A stretch of 64,000 nucleotides of DNA from Bemisia tabaci (GCF_918797505.1 NC_092801.1:20770116-20834115); one strand, 5' to 3'. Numbered from the stretch's first letter, positions 50,262-60,890 are shown. Numbers and translations: made by a program. Notes: generated from the sequence alone by a model not told the origin.

Positions 50262-51065
50262 TCGAATTTCGGGCGACAAAGAATTAAAACGTGGATATAT
50301 GCCTTCGTTCTGATCAAACGTGTCTCACAATTGGATTACATCCTGCAATAAGGAACCACTATTTCTGGGTCATTTTAGAAACAACGCATATGCTATTGGA
50401 TTTCCTACGCAGAGAGGTGCTTTTATGGAAGAGCCAGAGATAGTGGTTCCTTATTGCAAAATGGAATCCAATTTTGATTCTCTTTCTGGCTATGTTTACG
50501 GATCAAATAACCCCTGGTTCTCGCCAAGTCAATAGTTTCTTTCTTCTTTTTTAGTGGTAAATTTATTATTGTCTTCAAGGTTGAAATATATAACATTTCC
50601 TTAATGTACGAATAGTTTTGTTCACAAGAAACTCAAATTTGCAGCGACAAAGAATTTTAAAAAAAAAAATGTGTTTTTGGCTACGTTTACGGATCATATA
50701 AACCCTACTTTTCACCAAGTCAGTAGTTGTTTTCTTCTCCTTCTTAGTGTTAAATGTATTGTAATCTTCGATGTTGAAATATATACCATTTTCTTGATGT
50801 ACGAATATTTTTTTTACAAGAAACTGAAATTTGTGGCGACAAAAAATTAAAACGTGGATATACGCCTTCATCCTGATCAAACATGTCTTACGATTTATTT
50901 TTTTATTTATTTTTTGTTACGTTTAAGAGATCAAATAAACCCTACTTTTCACCGAGTCAGTTTTTTTTGTGTTCAATAAATTTATAGTAATCTTCAAGGT
51001 TGAAATATATTCAATTTTCAAAATGTACGAATTTTTTTTTTTTTTTTTTACGAGCAACGACTGAT
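50262..51065 (+). repeat. Array UU: three to four units, about 190 bp, interrupted by E1
   Basis: The unit contains GGATCAAATAACCC or a variant, TTCACCAAGTCAGTAGTTG, TCTTCAAGGTTGAAATATAT, TTTCTTGATGTACGAAT, CAAGAAACT and GCGACAAAGAATT. Copies start near 50500, 50690 and 50930. GACAAAGAATTAAAACGTGG with TATGCCTTC precedes E1 and recurs at 50840. E1 is inserted between two units. Confidence 0.85.
50331..50471. mobile_element. Foldback element, family E, copy E1 (reference copy)
   Basis: 141 bp. TTGGATTACATCCTGCAATA then AGGAACCACTATTTCTGG mirrors CCAGAGATAGTGGTTCCTTA then TTGCAAAATGGAATCCAA. Nested in array UU. Confidence 0.9.
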
Positions 51066-51374
51066 TAGTACCTTATCTGTTTAAACAAGTCTGTGAAGAA
51101 TCGGTTCTTTGTGTGGTTTTGAAAGTGCACTCAAAATTACCTCTGGACCATAAATCGTGCTATGCACGCTCGGTCAACATAAATCATAGAAATAACGTGG
51201 AGGAAAGGCCAAAGAGCCTCCGGACAAGATATGAATTAAAGCACTCCGTAGCACTTTTTCTTTACACAATTTTATGAAGAAAACGCAACCCTGATGCTCA
51301 ACCGATGTCCATGATATCTTAGTTATTGGCCGGTGATGAATACCAGTAGAACACATTACTCTCAGAGTAATGTA

Positions 51375-51587
51375 CACTGAAAAAAATTTGAAGTTGAGTA
51401 ACATTCTGGGTAATAAAAAAAATGCGAAAACTTACAAAATGCTAAATTAGCTCCTACAGCAGTAATTTTAGCAGTGTCAAAATGTAAAACTAACTGCCGT
51501 AGCGGGTAATTCAGCATTTTGTGAGTTCTCGCACACTTTTTTTTACATCCGGGATGTTAAATCAACTTTATTTTTTTTTTTTCAGTG
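51375..51587. mobile_element. CACTG-ended foldback FF, TA-flanked
   Basis: 213 bp, CACTGAAAAAAATTTGAAGT to the CAGTG after a T-run. Arms carry ATGCGAAAACTTACAAAATG and CATTTTGTGAGTTCTCGCA. TA on both sides (51373-51374, 51588-51589). Confidence 0.88.
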
Positions 51588-51794
51588 TAGGAATTTCGCC
51601 CCAGAGTTTCTTGCAAACTGGCATCACTGGCTTTTTGTCCATTTAAATGCATGAAAAACAATCGATACTTATGGAGGCGAGCCGCTTCACATAGAATCGA
51701 TCATTTATACTGCATTTATATGGAGAAAAAACAATGTTGCCAACTTCGAAGAATCTTCTCACGGTTATAGAAAAAAAAATAGTCGCCGCCGTAG

Positions 51795-52048
51795 CCACCA
51801 ATGCTCCCATTTCCCGGAACTATTTTAGGATTACGGACCTTAAGAGATTTCCCTGAATTTTCCCTGGAACTTCTGAAGTTCCCGAAATGTTCCGGATCTT
51901 TTGCATTTTCTGGAACTTTCTCGGAACTTTTGAAAAAATCTAAAAGGAATCCCGGAACTTTTGACGGTCATAGAGTGGGAGAAATTGGAACAAAAAAGTT
52001 CCGAGCCCCGGAACTTTTAACGGACATGGAATAAGAGCACTGGTAGCC
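51795..52048. mobile_element. Family N element, copy N5 (short)
   Basis: TTCTCGGAACTTTTGAAAAA, TCCCGGAACTTTTGACGGTC, GTTCCGAGCCCCGGAAC and ACGGACATGGAATAAGAGCA. It has both family termini but only one or two minisatellite units, so it may resemble the ancestral form. Confidence 0.78.
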
Positions 52049-52325
52049 ACACATTTTTTCGCGACTCTACCAACTGCAAGTATCAAAATACGGTTCTGCA
52101 TTCCAATGATTCAGTGTTCTCGGGTGAGCATTCATATCTTTCAGGTACTTTAGAATGGCACAAAAGACAGGCTAAGAATTGGACCTCAAAAATGCGTGAT
52201 CTCTCATTGATATTGCACAAAAGCACGTCAAAGTTACATACCAAAAACTTCCAAAATTCACTCAAAAGTTAGAAGTTGATATTCGCAGTTTTCACCAGGA
52301 GCAGTGAATCCAAACTTTCCGCTTA

Positions 52326-52570
52326 AACCATAATCAACAAATAGGTCAAATCAGCCCCTGAAAATAATCTACGCGTTAGGCAAATGAATAGGGGAGATGA
52401 TTAGTTTCACTCTCGCATTTTCTTTCTCTTTTGATCCTCTCTCTCCTAAAACCATGACCAACATATAGGTCAAATCAGCCACTGAAAACAATCTGTGCGT
52501 TAGGCGAATAAGTAAGGGAGATGATTGGTTTCACTCTCGCATTTTCTTTCTCTTACTTCTCTCTCACCTC
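52326..52570 (+). repeat. Tandem duplication W, two units of 124 bp
   Basis: ATAGGTCAAATCAGCCCCTG at 52341 recurs as ATAGGTCAAATCAGCCACTG at 52465, each followed by GCGTTAGGC, GGGAGATGATT and TTTCACTCTCGCATTTTCTT. Confidence 0.92.
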
Positions 52571-53007
52571 TAATCTTTCGAAAATTGTGAAGCATATCGC
52601 AATGGAGATACGTTATTCCCTACTTTGGTCATCGATATTAAGATGTTCCTTTCATACCCTATCTGGTGGTCCATTTTGACGACAAATTTGGCAACAGCTG
52701 GTGGATTTCGCCTCTCCGTGCCGCGACGAAGCCCATTTATTACTTAAACATTCAACAGCTGATTTAACCCCTGCGGGAGGGGTACGGTGCGCCGCGGGGA
52801 GGGCGGGGAGGGAGGAGTTGCGTTGCCACTTTAATAAGGGATTAAGTCCACTGCTTCCTCCAGGTGTTTTCATAACCCTGAACTTTAAAGAAAGCTCCCG
52901 TCTCACGCGCGGAGACAATCTGATCTAAGCTGTATTCAAAGTCGTTCCTTCAACAGTTTTCTTCCTTCCACAGTAGGACAGTGAGGAAAAGTAACCTACA
53001 TTTGAGA
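52571..53007. other. Unassigned sequence
   Basis: CTGGTGGTCCATTTTGACG near 52663 could be a family B terminus but nothing precedes it. GC-rich near 52780-52820. No gene identified. Confidence 0.35.
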
Positions 53008-53262
53008 GGCTCGGAGGGCAAAGCGCATAAGTGCAGTTTTTGCTATTCCGAGAAATACTTGTTTATATAGTTTCGAAATTGCATGGATTCTTGTGGCGGA
53101 AAAAAAGGTCAAACTGACTTTTTGATGCTTGAAAATTGGATTTGGGAGTGATTTTTCACAGAGTATACATAAAGACTGGTTTTAGTTGAAATCATTAATA
53201 TCTCAATTTTTTCAAAAACTGCACATATGCGCCTTGCCCTCCAAGCTCCTCATTTTGTTTTA
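53008..53262. mobile_element. Family JJ, copy 1
   Basis: GCTCGGAGGGCAAAGCGCAT then AAGTGCAGTTTTTGCTATT mirrors AAAAACTGCACATATGCGCC then TTGCCCTCC over about 35 bp. The interior (TCAAACTGACTTTTTGATGC, TTTTTCACAGAGTATAC) matches JJ2. Confidence 0.82.
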
Positions 53263-53333
53263 GCATGAAAGTAGAACGCGAAGTAACCTAAATGTGTGGT
53301 ACATATTGTACGGCTGATTTTTCTTAGGGGTAC

Positions 53334-53790
53334 ACGGGAAAAAAATAAAATTGCTTATTAAAACATATTGTAATCTTCCGTCGCATTTCTAAGGCGCAAT
53401 GATACAACTATTTAAACTCTCCGGAATGCGTGAGGTATCACGCCGCATTTGAAGGCGTTTTCAAATCAGCCAAGTTCCGATATCCGGATTATCGTTTTGG
53501 ATAGTTCATATTCTTTTGTTATATTCCGTACCACTTGTTTATTTTTAATCCTCGTATAAAAACCACCCATTTGCTAAATACAATTCCAGCTGGAGCGCAC
53601 TTCAGCTGTGCATTTACCACTGCAAGTGTCAAAGGAAATCGACAAGCTCAGCGTGCATGAAGGCTAATTCAATAATTTTGCAGTTAAAAAAAGTGTCCGA
53701 CTTGTTGCAATGAGGATTTTACAATAATAAATGCTAATTTAACCACCCCTATGGTTAAATTAACTTTTTACAATTGTAAAATGAGGGACT
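53334..53790. mobile_element. Family EE element, copy EE3, interrupted by V3
   Basis: Left piece GTACACGGGAAAAAAATAAA; right piece AATTTTGCAGTTAAAAAAAG, TGTCCGACTTGTTGCAATGA and GATTTTACAATAATAAATGC match EE2. V3 separates them. Confidence 0.7.
53377..53668 (+). repeat. Family V, copy V3 (block order Y-X)
   Basis: Block Y (CTTCCGTCGCATTTCTAAGG through GCTAAATACAATT) comes first, then block X (CCAGCTGGAGCGCACTTCAG through CAGCGTGCATGAAGG). The order is opposite to V2. Confidence 0.88.
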
Positions 53791-54171
53791 TAAAGGACAA
53801 GGAGCGCAAGTGCGATGTTTTGAAGAAATTGAGATATCAACGATTTCAAGTGAAACTAGTCTTAATACATATTCTGTGAAAGATTCGCTCCCGAATTCCA
53901 ATTTTTCAGCTTCAAAAAGTCAGTTTAAATTATCTTATTGCAAAATGTGGTCCAAATATTCTAACGAATTAATATTTTATCGGAAGAAATTTAGAAACAT
54001 CTAAATGTTCACACGGTTATTCCTTCGGTTTGCCTCCTCGTAAATCCGGTCACTTTTCAAGTTGATGCGATATTTTCTGCGATAATGGTAAAAGCTCTCC
54101 AAAACCCGGCGGGTCAGAGTGCAATCGATTACATCATCGGCGGTAATCGAACGATAATCGAGGTTTTGCCA
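53791..54171. other. Unassigned sequence
   Basis: TTATTGCAAAATGTGGTCCA near 53935 is a stray family E terminus. Otherwise nothing recognised; the 64- and 67-codon frames are not convincing. Confidence 0.4.
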
Positions 54172-54325
54172 CTCTGCTTTGCGATATATCGATTGATTTG
54201 TCATTTAACCCTATAGAAAAGGATCGATTCACATGGTGTTCGCAACGAACACCTTAATAATCGATTCTTTGCCACAGCTTAAAATGGGGAAAAATCGATA
54301 ATCGATCACCCATGCCTCGCCACTG
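54172..54325. mobile_element. hAT-like MITE, family G, copy G5
   Basis: GCTTTGCGATATATCGATTG, CCCTATAGAAAAGGATCGAT, GTGTTCGCAACGAACACC and CATGCCTCGCCACTG. The left terminus (CCACTCTGC) is eroded, so no duplication is legible. Confidence 0.85.
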
Positions 54326-54572
54326 TAACAGTGCGATCTCTCGATCAGCCCCAAAATGAAGCTAACAGGTCGATTATTGGATCGATATCGAAAGATCCCT
54401 ATCTTTAGTAATGCATTTCTATCGATGGAGGTCATTCAATGGCGTTCAGACAATTTACAGGAGCAGCAGCTGCACCTGTTAATCGTAAACTCTTGGAACT
54501 AACGATTTCCAAAAGCCATAACTTCGATACGCGCGGCGGAACGGTAACAGCATAACGCCCGGGCCCCGTCTC

Positions 54573-54824
54573 CTGTCGCGCTAATTTGAAACGCCGTATG
54601 AACATTCGAGAGTTGCCAAATTTCCTCTAATAATATTAACATTTCTGAAAAGAGTCATGAATATTTTCTCTTGAAATTTTCAGATAATTTAGATGTGATC
54701 ACGGATGAAATGCTCTGAAAAAACCGAAAAAAGATATTCACAGATTTCCCTAAAAATCAATATTTGATGAAAGGGAATTTGGAAGCTTCTGTAGGCTCAA
54801 CAGCGTTCTTTCTTAGCGCGGCAA
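54573..54824. mobile_element. MITE family A, copy A12 (full length)
   Basis: About 252 bp, CTGTCGCGCTAATTTGAAAC to TTTCTTAGCGCGGCAA. Left arm GCCGTATGAACATTCGAGAG; right arm TGTAGGCTCAACAGCG. Confidence 0.85.
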
Positions 54825-54830
54825 TGACTT

Positions 54831-55042
54831 GACGGGGAAACTACTAGACCACGTATCTCGTTTGCTGTAAAAACCTCCGATCCCAACTTATATTTTTGAA
54901 AGAGAAAATATCAATATTATTCCATGAAGTGCTCACGGAATTACTTTCGAGCAGGGAAGATAAAGCACAGAAGTTTTCGCGAATTGATGCTGAGAAAAGT
55001 TGCATTTAAAAAATAAAATATGAAAGGAAGTCTGTGACATTG
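54831..55042. mobile_element. Family NN, copy NN2 (right arm truncated)
   Basis: GACGGGGAAACTACTAGACC, ACGTATCTCGTTTGC, AGAAGTTTTCGCGAATTGA and TATGAAAGGAAGTCTG match NN1; the right terminus is lost. It starts directly after A12. Confidence 0.75.
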
Positions 55043-55243
55043 GCGTGACTTGCGTAGAGTGCTGTTTTTCTTGTGAGCAGGGAACTAAATGATGGAAAAG
55101 TTAAAAGGAAGCAGGACAATATTTTCCAGAAAATTTTCACAATCCTTCGATCTGGTTGTACATTGTGTAGTACACACGGGGCAGTAGATCTGACACCGAC
55201 AAATCACGAATAAACAACGCTTAAAGCGCGCACCGTGCTGTAC

Positions 55244-55470
55244 GCGCAATGCGTGAAGTATTCATCCAGTCTTGTAGGTGCTCATACGTTCCGGCCGCAC
55301 CACGTCGACTGCACCGCATTTAGCGCAATACGTGAAGTATTCATCCAGTCTTGTAGGCGGTCATACGTTCCGGCCGCACCACGTCGACTGCACCGTATTT
55401 AGCGCAAAGCGTGAAGTATTCATCCAGTCTTGTAGGCGCTAATATGCGTTTACTGTTAGCCGCACTGTGT
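55244..55470 (+). repeat. Array J, copy 2: three units of 79 bp
   Basis: GCGCAATGCGTGAAGTATTC and variants begin at 55244, 55323 and 55402. Each unit continues ATCCAGTCTTGTAGGCG, TCATACGTTCCGGCCGCACC and ACGTCGACTGCACCG; the last has CTAATATGCGTTTACTG instead. The unit's start equals the centre of hairpin K2. Confidence 0.95.
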
Positions 55471-55655
55471 TTGTTACGATTATTCGAATTTGCGTTGGAA
55501 TCATCGCGTCATCGAATAATGGAACTTCAGGCCCATGATGTGTTCCGACGCCGTATGGACATTCAAACGTTGATTTGTTCCACCCGATAAAATATTATTT
55601 TAATTAATGGCCGTGTGAGCTTTCGGGCACTGCCAAATTTCCTTTATGTTTTCTT

Positions 55656-55845
55656 TCTATAAAAACCACGCCTTTATTACGTTGAATTTCTTTGTTAAAA
55701 TTGGTAAGTGAGTGCTTTAGTCTCCTGACAACAGAATTGCGATCTCAAAATTGAAGAAAAATGACGAGCGGCTGAAAAATGGAACCAATTGATGCGATAT
55801 ATCGCATGCCGTTCTGACACAAAATATGGCGTCCATCGAATCACC
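55656..55845. mobile_element. Family I right half, ending in TTAA
   Basis: AAAACCACGCCTTTATTACG, TTTAGTCTCCTGACAACAGA and GGCGTCCATCGAATCACC match the right half of I1, followed by TTAA at 55846. The left half is absent. Confidence 0.88.
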
Positions 55846-55849
55846 TTAA

Positions 55850-56209
55850 GTGTCTATTTCATCCCTTCAGTTGGATCTGATACAAGCGTGACGTCATTGA
55901 TAAAGGCCGCGTGCCGGGCTCCCATATGGTTGCGCGACGTCACGGGAACTTACACGTCACGGGAACTTACACGCGCGGTGGCGGTGGCGGTCCGAGACGC
56001 ACTCGCTCGTAATCCGGCTCCTCGCCCGCGCGCCCCTCCTTGGGATTTTCTACGTGTATAAATCAACGGCCAACACGAACGTCGAATCCACCGCCGGAAA
56101 GACATTCCGCTAAACGACGATATAATTTCCACCGGCGAAGGAATAATCGTGCGTAATGAGTCGTTGCCAAGTTCGTCCGGAAATGGAGCACGTGTAAACT
56201 TTTGCTGTA
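55850..56209. other. GC-rich unassigned block with a 17-bp duplication
   Basis: ACGTCACGGGAACTTAC is doubled at about 55937-55970. GC-rich from 55970 to 56040 (GCGGTGGCGGTGGCGGTCCG). Frames on both strands are unrecognised. Confidence 0.45.
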
Positions 56210-56437
56210 CACTGGAAAAAAACACATTGGATCTAGAGTCCAGGCTCTTGAAAACATTGACAAGAAAAAGGACTCTTGGATCAATCAGATTTAAGCTTAG
56301 ATCAAAAGGAAATCCGCTCAAATTAAGAGGCTTGGTTCTTGATTTAAGCTTAAATCTGATTGAATCAAGAGTATTTTTTTCTTGTCGATGTTTTTAAGAG
56401 ACTGGACTCTAGATCCAATGTGTTTTTTTTTCCAGTG
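56210..56437. mobile_element. Palindromic MITE, family C, copy C5
   Basis: 228 bp, CACTGGAAAAAAACACATTG to CCAATGTG plus T-run plus CCAGTG. Arms contain GATCTAGAGTCCAGGCTCTT and its mirror. Confidence 0.93.
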
Positions 56438-56641
56438 TGCGGTAAAGACTTTTCGTTTTTATTGCGCTGGAAAACATTTTTCTTGAGATATTATTTAGAC
56501 CTAAAGCGTTCCTTCTTGTCGACAAAATTTGGTTTTTTCTCTTTTGTGTTAAATCCGTGAGAATTAAACTTAAATTCAGCTTCCTTGAGTTGGAGAGACG
56601 TTGTTTTGCTGTCGTTTTTAGTGTATTTTCCAAAGAAAATA

Positions 56642-56814
56642 CACTGTATTTTAACTGAAACTGTGTGATAACAAAATGACGCTTTTTTAACTTAAAAAAA
56701 TGATGTTGACTTAAATTGGCACGAATTTAACCAAAAAAACCAATTTTCTCGACAAAAAATGACGCTTTAAGTCAAAACAATACCTCAATAATTTTTTTTT
56801 TTTTTTGTTCAGTG
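56642..56814. mobile_element. CACTG-ended element GG, TA-flanked
   Basis: CACTGTATTTTAACTGAAAC at the left; a T-run then GTTCAGTG at the right; TA on both sides. Interior TGACGCTTTTTTAACTTAAA and TGACGCTTTAAGTCAAAAC. Inverted ends are short, so the left boundary is tentative. Confidence 0.6.
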
Positions 56815-56825
56815 TACAGTACTTT

Positions 56826-57158
56826 TATAGGGAGAGTACGGACTTGTCGCTAATTTTCAGGTAAAGTCGTGCTTTTAGGGCCCAAAAGAGCAGCCAATCT
56901 ATGAATTTAAATTATCCAAAGTGATTTATTATTACAATTGGTACGACCTGTCGTTCGTCAAGCACGTATTTGACGGAGTGTTTGCATAAATTTACTAATT
57001 TTTGCGGAAGAACGCTCATTTTTGAACATTCTTGGCAATCTTGGTTTAGTAGCGGAATCTGCAGATTGGCGGTGACATTTTTTGTGTTATAAGGTTGGCT
57101 GCCCTTTTCGGCCCTAGGAGCTCCATATTTCGACATGTCCGTACTTCCTTTATATAGG
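56826..57158. mobile_element. Foldback family Y, copy Y1 (uninterrupted reference)
   Basis: ATAGGGAGAGTACGGACTTG then TTTTAGGGCCCAAAAGAGCA mirrors GGTTGGCTGCCCTTTTCGGC then GACATGTCCGTACTTCC and TATATAGG. The interior AGTGATTTATTATTACAATT then GGTACGACCTGTCG shows the empty site of U2. Confidence 0.85.
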
Positions 57159-57327
57159 ATATCTGGTTTAAGGGGTATGCGAATATTTATGAGAGGGACA
57201 TTCTTATCGCACATTTGCATTTTTAGGCCACCCTAGAGGTTTTGTTAGTGAAAAGAACTGAGTCAACTCCCTAAGATGCAAAACGTTTTGAGGGACGACA
57301 TATGTGAATTTTCCCCACCCAGCTTTA

Positions 57328-57550
57328 TGAAAAAAAATGAAGAAAAAAAGTGTAAAAATCAAAAGGTAAAGAAAAAGAATTTGAAAATATGAGAGACATG
57401 ATGAGGAAGAAGCAGAAAAAAGGAAGGAGTAGAACAACAAAAAAGGCACAAAAAAGGAGGGATGAAAGTGAGGGAAAAATCCGGTAGGTAGAAAAAACAG
57501 AGAATGAGGAGATGAAGGGTAGAATGGGAAGGACAAGAAGGAGGACGAAG
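57328..57550 (+). repeat. Purine-rich tract
   Basis: About 220 bases almost free of C and low in T on the plus strand (AAGAAGCAGAAAAAAGGAAG, GAAAAAATCC breaks excepted). Irregular, not a simple repeat. The long reverse-strand frames (129 and 105 codons, F/S/L/P rich) exist because of this strand bias and are not credible proteins. Confidence 0.8.
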
Positions 57551-58593
57551 TTAAGATGGGGGCACAGCATGCTAAAGATAGTGGATGAAGCATGAAGATT
57601 GCGTAGAATGGGCAAGCATATTTTAAGTTTCAGTTTATTCATAAATGATTTGGAATCATATTGGCTCTTACAGGCTAGAATAATCTTCTTGCACTTCTTA
57701 CATTTATATCGTAAAGTTTTCTAAAAAATTAGAAATATCATTACATCGTACCCAGAGAAGTCATCAAATGACCGCGGAATCTTAGAGGACCATGATTTTT
57801 ATTTTTACTGTATGGGGCATCTCTTCTGCGTCATAAAATCTGGACCCCGTTGCTAAACGCAGTTCAAAACCTCATAACTTTGCGCGTGTCTAACTTTTCT
57901 TGGGCGATTTCCGCCTCATAAATTCGTTGAAAACTCTCATCTATTTAGAGTGTCATGCTGCGATACAGCATTATGTGTGTGAAGAATGGCGGTTTTGAGC
58001 TTTGGGAGAACTTCAAACTACAATCATTCTGCAGTTATGACAAATTAATACTGTCGACATGGCAAATTAATTGAATTAAACTTGAAAAGTTCACAACTCG
58101 ATGCCCATAGACTATTAGACATGCTTAAAAGAAGAAGAAAAAAATCAATCATAAAATACGCATGCAGGTTTCTTGCTGTAATGTTTACCGCTGCTCGTTC
58201 ATGTTCTGCAGTGAACAAATACTTCTTTATATTCACTGAAAATGCCGTTATTGTACATGTTTTTATTGTAAAATCCACATTGAAACATTGCAGTCACTTT
58301 TTCTAACTACAAAATTATTAAGTTTAGCGAACATTGTACTTTTGCACAATGCCCAAAAAGGTAGTAGCACATCAAATTTTTCGGTACAAGGAATATAGCC
58401 ACGTGCTAAAAATAACGTAACATTTGGATCTGGTAATTATTATCAATCGTTACCACCAATTGAAATTAAGTTATGACCTTTGTAACTGCTACTTTGTGAC
58501 CCTGACGATAAAGCGCTTGCTTCAAAAAGCTTCAGTCAAATATCAATAAAATGTAAGTTTTCCAAAAAATATTACATTATTTCTAGCACTTGT
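57551..58593. other. Unassigned AT-rich sequence
   Basis: One kilobase without repeat partners that I noticed and without a credible frame; 74- and 77-codon frames overlap on opposite strands at 58045-58306. Confidence 0.35.
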
Positions 58594-58993
58594 TTAGGCC
58601 TTATCTCCACGGGACGTTTTCATGGGATTTGTCCCAAGTTCGAATCGCAGGAATGAAATTTCAGGGATTTTTCCCAGTTACCGTCTCCACGGGGACGAGG
58701 CTCATACGGTCCTGCGACTAGTTTGCGCGGGAAGATACATTAGATAACCTCAAGTATTTAACCGGGATTAAAATAATAATTGCACTCAATTGACAATTAG
58801 ACTTATTATTATAACTAAACAAACATGAACAATGGAGTATTCAACAAAATATCGCACGATTCGTTTACACTTCTTCTTCCTCTCTCAGTGGGTCCTAGTA
58901 GTAAAAGGACCATACTTGGTACTGACCAACTTCGTAAGTGAGATTTTCCCCTGGGACAAATTTAATGAAAAGGCCCGTGGAGACAAGGCCCCA
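58594..58993. mobile_element. Inverted-ended element II
   Basis: TTAGGCCTTATCTCCACGGG, ACGTTTTCATGGGATTTGTC mirrors GGGACAAATTTAATGAAAAG then GCCCGTGGAGACAAGGCCCC. About 400 bp. CCGTCTCCACGGGGACGAGG near 58682 repeats the motif inside. Single copy here. Confidence 0.72.
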
Positions 58994-59041
58994 CATTCCA
59001 TATACCGAAAAATTATTAAATCAGCGATTTAATTTTTTCCG

Positions 59042-59342
59042 TGCATGTGTTACGGGTAATCTAGTCCAATCGGGTAATGTCGACATTACCCGGGTAATGG
59101 CGGCAATAATTGACATTACCCAGGCCGTTTTGGTTAGGTTAGGTTAGGTTAGGTTAGGTTAGGTTATAATACCCGCCATCCCACCCCTCAGTCGTCAAGG
59201 AGGGCCGCAGACGGGACCGGCTGGACCTAACCTAACCTAACCTAACCTAACCAAAACGGCCTGGGTAATGTCAATTATTGCCGACATTACCCGGGTAATG
59301 TCGACATTATCCGGTTTGACTAGATTACCCGTAACACATGCA
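59042..59342. mobile_element. Foldback element H with opposed TTAGG-type arrays
   Basis: 301 bp. Ends TGCATGTGTTACGGGTAATC and GATTACCCGTAACACATGCA. Arms carry AATGTCGACATTACCCGGGT and ATTGACATTACCCAGGCCGT with mirrors. Next to the loop lie seven GGTTA units (59132-59166) and five CCTAA units (59226-59250), arranged as inverted repeats. The unpaired centre is about 60 bp (CATCCCACCCCTCAGTCGTC). The repeated pentamer is the insect telomere motif. Confidence 0.92.
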
Positions 59343-59916
59343 TGGCTCTCCGTGAACACATTCCCGCTCACCTGGCGCGAAGCACGACCTGGCAACCCCG
59401 CACGCGGCATAAATTCAGGGGCTGCAAGTTGCTTAAAACGTTGATCTCTTAATCTCTACAAGTATGCTGAAGAATTTACGATGGCGAGGCGGGGCCGTCG
59501 GCTGGGCGCAGGGGGTCCCAGGGGGAACTATAAATTTCCCGGGGAAGCGCCCCCTCCCACGGCGGCGCATCGCACCCCTCCTGGCCGGAGCGCCGGTACA
59601 GCCGCTGCCCCGAAATCTAAATTTCCGGTCCCGGGTCTCCACGAGAAAGTAACGCACAGCCGAATGGACGGATTTATGCAGAATAGGTCTATCTCCGCGC
59701 GGAAATCAGCAGAAGAGCCTTGAAGAGTGCTGTTTTGTATCGAGGATTGGACCTCCGCATTGGTGTTGGGAGCCTAGACTCGACGAAGAAATGTTCTCGC
59801 GTTGATAAGGGTAGGAATAGATAATTATACGATAAAAAGACTTCTTCAGTCGGCGAAATGTTCCGAAATGGGCTTGTTGCAAAATTCAGCTACAACAAAA
59901 GGGAGAATGGAGGGGC
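59343..59916. other. Unassigned, GC-rich from 59470 to 59650
   Basis: CG-rich block (CCCTCCCACGGCGGCGCATC) with overlapping frames on both strands and no motif. No repeat partner noticed. Confidence 0.4.
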
Positions 59917-60150
59917 TTGGAGTACAAGGCGCACAAGTTGGTTTTTGCTATTTCGAGAAACACGTGTTTGAAGTTTCGAAGTTACAGGGAGTTACAGTTC
60001 AAACTGACTTTTTGATGCTGAAAAATTGGAATTTAGGAGCGAACTTTTCACAGAATATGCATTAGGACTACTTTTAAATTAAATCGTTAATATCTCATTT
60101 TTTCAAAAACTGCACTTATTATGCGGCTTGTCCTCCAGCTCATCAGAAAG
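59917..60150. mobile_element. Family JJ, copy 2
   Basis: GGCTTGGAGTACAAGGCGCA then CAAGTTGGTTTTTGCTATTT on the left; AAAAACTGCACTTATTATGC then GGCTTGTCCTCC on the right. Interior TCAAACTGACTTTTTGATGC is identical to JJ1. Confidence 0.82.
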
Positions 60151-60764
60151 GAACTCAACCCATATTAAGTTGGAACTGAGAAATAGAAGTTTGAAGTTTT
60201 ATTCGTGCATAAGGCTCGACGTAGAAAATAAACTTTAACTCCTCTTTTTAAAAACTAACTTTTGTTTTTCGACTTTCAGTTTTTGGCAGGACAAAATACA
60301 CGGCTAGCGGAACTTGACAACATTTTTAACTCAATTTTTTCGAAAATGTAGGTTGGTTCCTCTCTGATAGGCTCTGTCCAATTGTAGCTTGAAGAAAATG
60401 GCTCAAAAATCATGATGAACGTAATGAAAAAGTCTGAAATACATTCCTAACTTCAAAATCGGCGTTTTTGGAGTTTCACCGTCAAAATGACACGCACAAA
60501 ATAATGCTGAAACTTGAGCGCATCGCCACCTGTCAGGGCTAATCGCGATGTGTCCAGATTTCGGCATTTCCCCATAACAGATTCACTATCTATTGAAAAT
60601 CTAGGAGTGAACTTTTAAGTAGATTTTCCGGGGTCTTTATATCGCGGATCGCCAAAACAATCCAAGTGATACGAATGCAAAATTGAATCTACTTCCTTAC
60701 GAAATGCATCGCGCTGTTGCGTAACGACTTTCACTTAGCATTCAAATCACCCCAGTCGTCTGCG
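60151..60764. other. Unassigned sequence
   Basis: TCCTCTCTGATAGGCTCTGT near 60360 faintly resembles a U terminus. Nothing else recognised. Confidence 0.35.
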
Positions 60765-60890
60765 TACTACACAGTTAAAAATTTCCGTGTTCAACGTCAC
60801 TTTGTGTGTAACTTTCTGTTAAGCTTTTTATGTGTCAGAGCAACCCAAAGGACTTGGTTGTTCTGCAAAAGTTTGTGTTGTGAGGGTGAG
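60765..60890. repeat. Repeat family KK, copy 2
   Basis: ACAGTTAAAAATTTCCGTGT, AACGTCACT, AAGGACTTGGTTG and AGTTTGTGTTG match KK1. Confidence 0.55.

Noticed and set aside
49930..50313. A 127-codon arginine-rich frame
   Set aside because: The composition follows from the local GC-rich sequence; frames are open on both strands and no motif is visible.
57204..57642. Reverse frames of 129 and 105 codons rich in F, L, S and P, resembling membrane proteins
   Set aside because: The pyrimidine-rich strand produces F, L, S and P in every phase; two phases overlap.
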